Assembly (NCBI GenBank): GCA_007135385.1 | Contig: SLIY01000139.1 | Coordinates: forward strand, 1-6,990 | DNA length: 6,990 nucleotides | Source: Leptolyngbyaceae cyanobacterium CSSed165cm_216 | Lineage (GTDB): Bacteria; Cyanobacteriota; Cyanobacteriia; Phormidesmidales; Phormidesmidaceae | Reading direction: 5' to 3' | Shown here: positions 5,238 to 6,990 of the stretch, in pieces | Layout: each line of letters starts with the position of its first letter | Position numbering within the stretch: position 1 is the stretch's first letter | Position numbers and translations under genes: made by a program | Notes under the pieces: generated by a model | Database searches by the model: none | What the model saw: the letters and a program-made list of their open reading frames with translations, nothing else | What the model was told of the DNA's origin: nothing

Positions 5238-5984
5238 ATGTTGCTGCACCTATGCACCTGGCCCGAGGTCGAAGCTTATCTGACCCAATCGACCGGCATC
5301 ATTATGCCCATTGGTTCCACAGAACAGCATGGCCCCACGGGGCTGATTGGCACCGATGCCATTTGTGCTGAGGCGATCGCCAAGGGGGTCGGAGACGCCA
5401 CCAACGCGCTGGTAGGACCCACCATCAATGTGGGTATGGCCTTACATCACACCGCCTTCCCTGGCAGCATGAGCCTACGCCCCAGCACCCTGATTGCCCT
5501 CGTCCAAGACTATGTTATTCCCTTAGCTCGGTATGGGTTTACCCGCTTCTTTTTTATCAATGGCCATGGGGGCAATATTGCCACCCTTAAGGCCGCCTTT
5601 GCCGAAACCTACGCCGCCTTAGCCCAAGATCAGGGTCCCCAAGCGACCCAGGTGCGGTGTGTCGTCGCCAACTGGTTTATGGCCCAAGCGGTGCATACGC
5701 TCGCCAAAACCCTGTATGGCAACCAAGAAGGCTCCCATGCGACCCCCAGTGAAGTGGCCTTAACTCAGTATGTTTACCCCGACCACATTAAGCAAGCGGA
5801 CCTCACCCCAGCGATCGCACCCTCAGGCCACGCGATTTACAGCCCCACCGATTTTCGCCAACACTATCCCGATGGTCGAATGGGGTCAAACCCAGCCCTA
5901 GCCACCCCTGAACACGGCGAGCAACTGTACGAGGCGGCTGTCAAGGCTTTGAGCAATGACTATCTGCGGTTTTTGTCGGCATAG
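5238..5984 (+). CDS. Creatininase-family metal-dependent amidohydrolase
   Basis: A 248-residue cytoplasmic hydrolase of the creatininase superfamily. The family acts on C-N bonds of cyclic or linear amides such as creatinine, formamidopyrimidines and peptide precursors. Metal-site residues are visible: Glu29 and His31 in IGSTEQHG, Asp40 in IGTDAI (nine residues after His31, as in creatininase), His110 in FFINGHGGN, and Glu172 in GSHATPSEVA. The residue two after His110 is Gly112, where true creatininase has a Glu ligand (NGHYEN). This is the common GGN form of the family, so the creatinine substrate should not be assumed. The ATG at 5238 was chosen because MLLHLCTWPEVEAYL is the family-like beginning. 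A TTG at 5214 would add eight unconserved residues. No strong ribosome site is visible for either. It stands alone, converging on psbO. The natural substrate in cyanobacteria is not known to me. Confidence 0.9.
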   Translation: MLLHLCTWPEVEAYLTQSTGIIMPIGSTEQHGPTGLIGTDAICAEAIAKGVGDATNALVGPTINVGMALHHTAFPGSMSLRPSTLIALVQDYVIPLARYGFTRFFFINGHGGNIATLKAAFAETYAALAQDQGPQATQVRCVVANWFMAQAVHTLAKTLYGNQEGSHATPSEVALTQYVYPDHIKQADLTPAIAPSGHAIYSPTDFRQHYPDGRMGSNPALATPEHGEQLYEAAVKALSNDYLRFLSA

Positions 5985-6003
5985 GCAAGTTCTGGATAAC
6001 AAG

Positions 6004-6016
6004 CTACCGCCGGTAG
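6004..6016. repeat. Small palindrome CTACCG-C-CGGTAG
   Basis: Perfect 6-bp inverted repeat with a one-base centre, 20 nt after the stop of the amidohydrolase gene. Half of it (CTACCGC) recurs at 6113-6119. Role unknown. Confidence 0.5.
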
Positions 6017-6050
6017 AGGGAGAATTCTTCCTGGAGAATTTCCTAAACAA

Positions 6051-6082
6051 AAGGGAGCGACTCTTTTCAGAGACGCTCCCTT
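6051..6082. terminator. Likely bidirectional terminator between convergent genes
   Basis: AAGGGAGCG at 6051-6059 pairs with CGCTCCCTT at 6074-6082. After one A-A mismatch, CTCT/AGAG (6061-6064 with 6069-6072) continues the stem around a TTTC loop. On the minus strand the stem is followed by a T-rich TTGTTT tail, which suits termination of psbO about 100 nt past its stop. On the plus strand there is no good T-run, but the stem lies about 65 nt past the amidohydrolase stop. Confidence 0.7.
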
Positions 6083-6129
6083 AGGGCACTTAGGTGACTT
6101 CTGGAAAACTTTCTACCGCGTGGTGAGCC

Positions 6130-6142
6130 GTGCCCACCCTAC
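6130..6142 (-). repeat. GTAGGGTGGGCAC repeat (minus strand)
   Basis: The minus strand reads GTAGGGTGGGCAC, one mismatch from the plus-strand copy at 4883-4895. The two copies are inverted and bracket the amidohydrolase gene, about 1.26 kb end to end. Sequences of this type are, as I recall, frequent intergenic repeats in cyanobacteria. Confidence 0.5.
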
Positions 6143-6184
6143 GAAAGCGACTGAACCATTAACCAGTGTCTTAGAAGTTGTGTC

Positions 6185-6990
6185 TTAGACTTCTTCAAGA
6201 CGACCATAGAATACCCCTTGAACCTTGATATCCACAGGCTCAGCCGTGCCCATATCAGTGTCAGAGGGTTGTTCGGCCTCAAAGGTACCCGCAATTTCAC
6301 CGCTGTAGGCATCAATCTTAGACACTCGCAGGGACATGTGACCCTGCCCCACGTCAAAGGCCTTCGTGTTTTCCTTGGCGTACTCTTCACTGTCACCGCT
6401 GCCAGGAAGAGCAACGGCGGTGTCATAACCCGTTGCTAAACCACGACCTTTAGGATCCAAAAAGTTAGAGGTCCGATAGGACGGCACCATGTAGTCCCCC
6501 TCTAAGTCGGTGGAGGTGGTAATGGCATTCAGCCCTGACTGGGACTGAGCGACTAAGCCTTTCACCGTAAACAGAAAAGGCTCCTGTTGACCGCCAGGCA
6601 ACTGTACCGTGATGGCCTGGAAATCCATACCACCGGTCTCGGAAAACAGCAGACTACCATCCGACTGCAATGTCAGGTCGCCCCGCACCTGATCTAGGCT
6701 AGAGGTGTAGCGGGTCAGCACCTTACCGGGGACGTAGGTCGCCTCTTGGCGCTTAGAGGTAGGCTCCTCTTTAACAAAATAAGCTGTGGGTTCGATACAC
6801 ATGCCCACCAACTGATAGCGCTTGTCAGGGTCTAGTTCTAAGCTGCCTCGGGTCATTTCTGACAACTGAGGACACTTGTTGGCTAGGCCGGTGTTTCGAA
6901 TTTGGTCATAGGTTAACGGCACACTACTGGTGGGACTGGGCGCTTTGCTACAGGCTGTCAGCACACTCAGGCAGATGGCCAAGAACGCAA
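6185..6990 (-). CDS. psbO: Photosystem II manganese-stabilising protein, 5' truncated
   Basis: Extrinsic 33-kDa subunit on the lumen side of photosystem II that stabilises the Mn4CaO5 water-oxidising cluster. About 267 residues are present and the N-terminal few lie beyond the right edge; the leucine codon TTG at 6982 is inside the signal peptide and is not the true start. The visible beginning AFLAICLSVLTACS is the end of a signal peptide with a lipobox-like LTAC. The mature part begins near LTYDQIRNTGLANKCPQL. The two conserved cysteines (in NKCPQL and GMCIEP) form the family's disulphide. Also visible are YFVKEEPTSKRQEA, VPGKVLTRYTSS, LDQVRGDL and the C-terminal VQGVFYGRLEEV. No frameshift or internal stop is seen, so the gene looks functional. 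It converges on the amidohydrolase gene with a hairpin terminator between. Its promoter is outside the window. Confidence 0.97.
   Translation of the reverse strand, partial: AFLAICLSVLTACSKAPSPTSSVPLTYDQIRNTGLANKCPQLSEMTRGSLELDPDKRYQLVGMCIEPTAYFVKEEPTSKRQEATYVPGKVLTRYTSSLDQVRGDLTLQSDGSLLFSETGGMDFQAITVQLPGGQQEPFLFTVKGLVAQSQSGLNAITTSTDLEGDYMVPSYRTSNFLDPKGRGLATGYDTAVALPGSGDSEEYAKENTKAFDVGQGHMSLRVSKIDAYSGEIAGTFEAEQPSDTDMGTAEPVDIKVQGVFYGRLEEV

Larger units (their letters stand above)
5988..6120. repeat. Imperfect 24-nt direct repeat flanking the terminator hairpin
   Basis: The 24-nt segments at 5988-6011 and 6097-6120 align without gaps and agree at 18 positions, sharing TTCTGGA near the start and CTACCGC near the end. 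They are 109 nt apart and bracket the strong hairpin. They may reflect an old duplication or the ends of a small miniature element. Confidence 0.45.

Noticed and set aside
6218..6439. Plus-strand ORF and minus frame 6139-6426 across psbO
   Set aside because: Shadows of psbO, whose full-length frame is unmistakable.
6980..6982. TTG as psbO start codon
   Set aside because: The frame stays open to the window edge and upstream residues (AF) continue the signal peptide; the true start lies outside.

Overview
The window looks like cyanobacterial chromosome. It carries psbO, the manganese-stabilising protein of photosystem II, which only oxygenic phototrophs have. It also has at least ten exact copies of the cyanobacterial HIP1 palindrome GCGATCGC, a TilS of cyanobacterial type and a small DUF6679-like protein. 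The species cannot be named from the sequence; the style suggests a filamentous or Leptolyngbya/Synechococcales-type cyanobacterium (inference).

Positions 1 to about 2366 are the right-hand end of an integrated mobile element. A truncated replication gene (C-terminus of a VapE-like primase/helicase) overlaps a small unknown gene, which overlaps a small excisionase-like DNA-binding gene. These three plus-strand genes are packed so tightly that they must be co-expressed. A tyrosine recombinase (integrase) converges on them, and its stop codon shares bases with the stop of the last gene. The 3' end of the replication gene is studded with nine copies of the 8-mer CCCAACCT/AGGTTGGG, including a perfect 12-bp inverted repeat. 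These may simply encode a disordered tail, or may act as iterons of an origin. The roughly 200 bp after the integrase start is the probable element/chromosome junction. It contains an 8-bp stem and a stretch resembling the 3' end of a tRNA-Gly, a candidate attachment site.

Positions 2395 to 4393 are host genes: tilS (lysidine synthesis on tRNA-Ile) followed by a membrane-anchored Ser/Pro-rich protein of unknown function. A DUF6679-like small protein lies convergent to that pair (4414-4725, minus). A gene-poor stretch of about 510 bp follows, with short repeats but no convincing gene.

Positions 5238 to 6990 hold a creatininase-family metal-dependent amidohydrolase (plus) and, convergent to it, psbO (minus, its 5' end cut by the window edge). 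A strong hairpin between them is a likely bidirectional terminator, itself flanked by an imperfect 24-nt direct repeat. The amidohydrolase gene also lies between inverted copies of a 13-nt GTAGGRTGGGCAC-type repeat.

No complete new system can be proven here. The most interesting part is the compact VapE/small-gene/excisionase/integrase end of what may be a satellite-like or integrative element; the left end and any cargo are outside the window.
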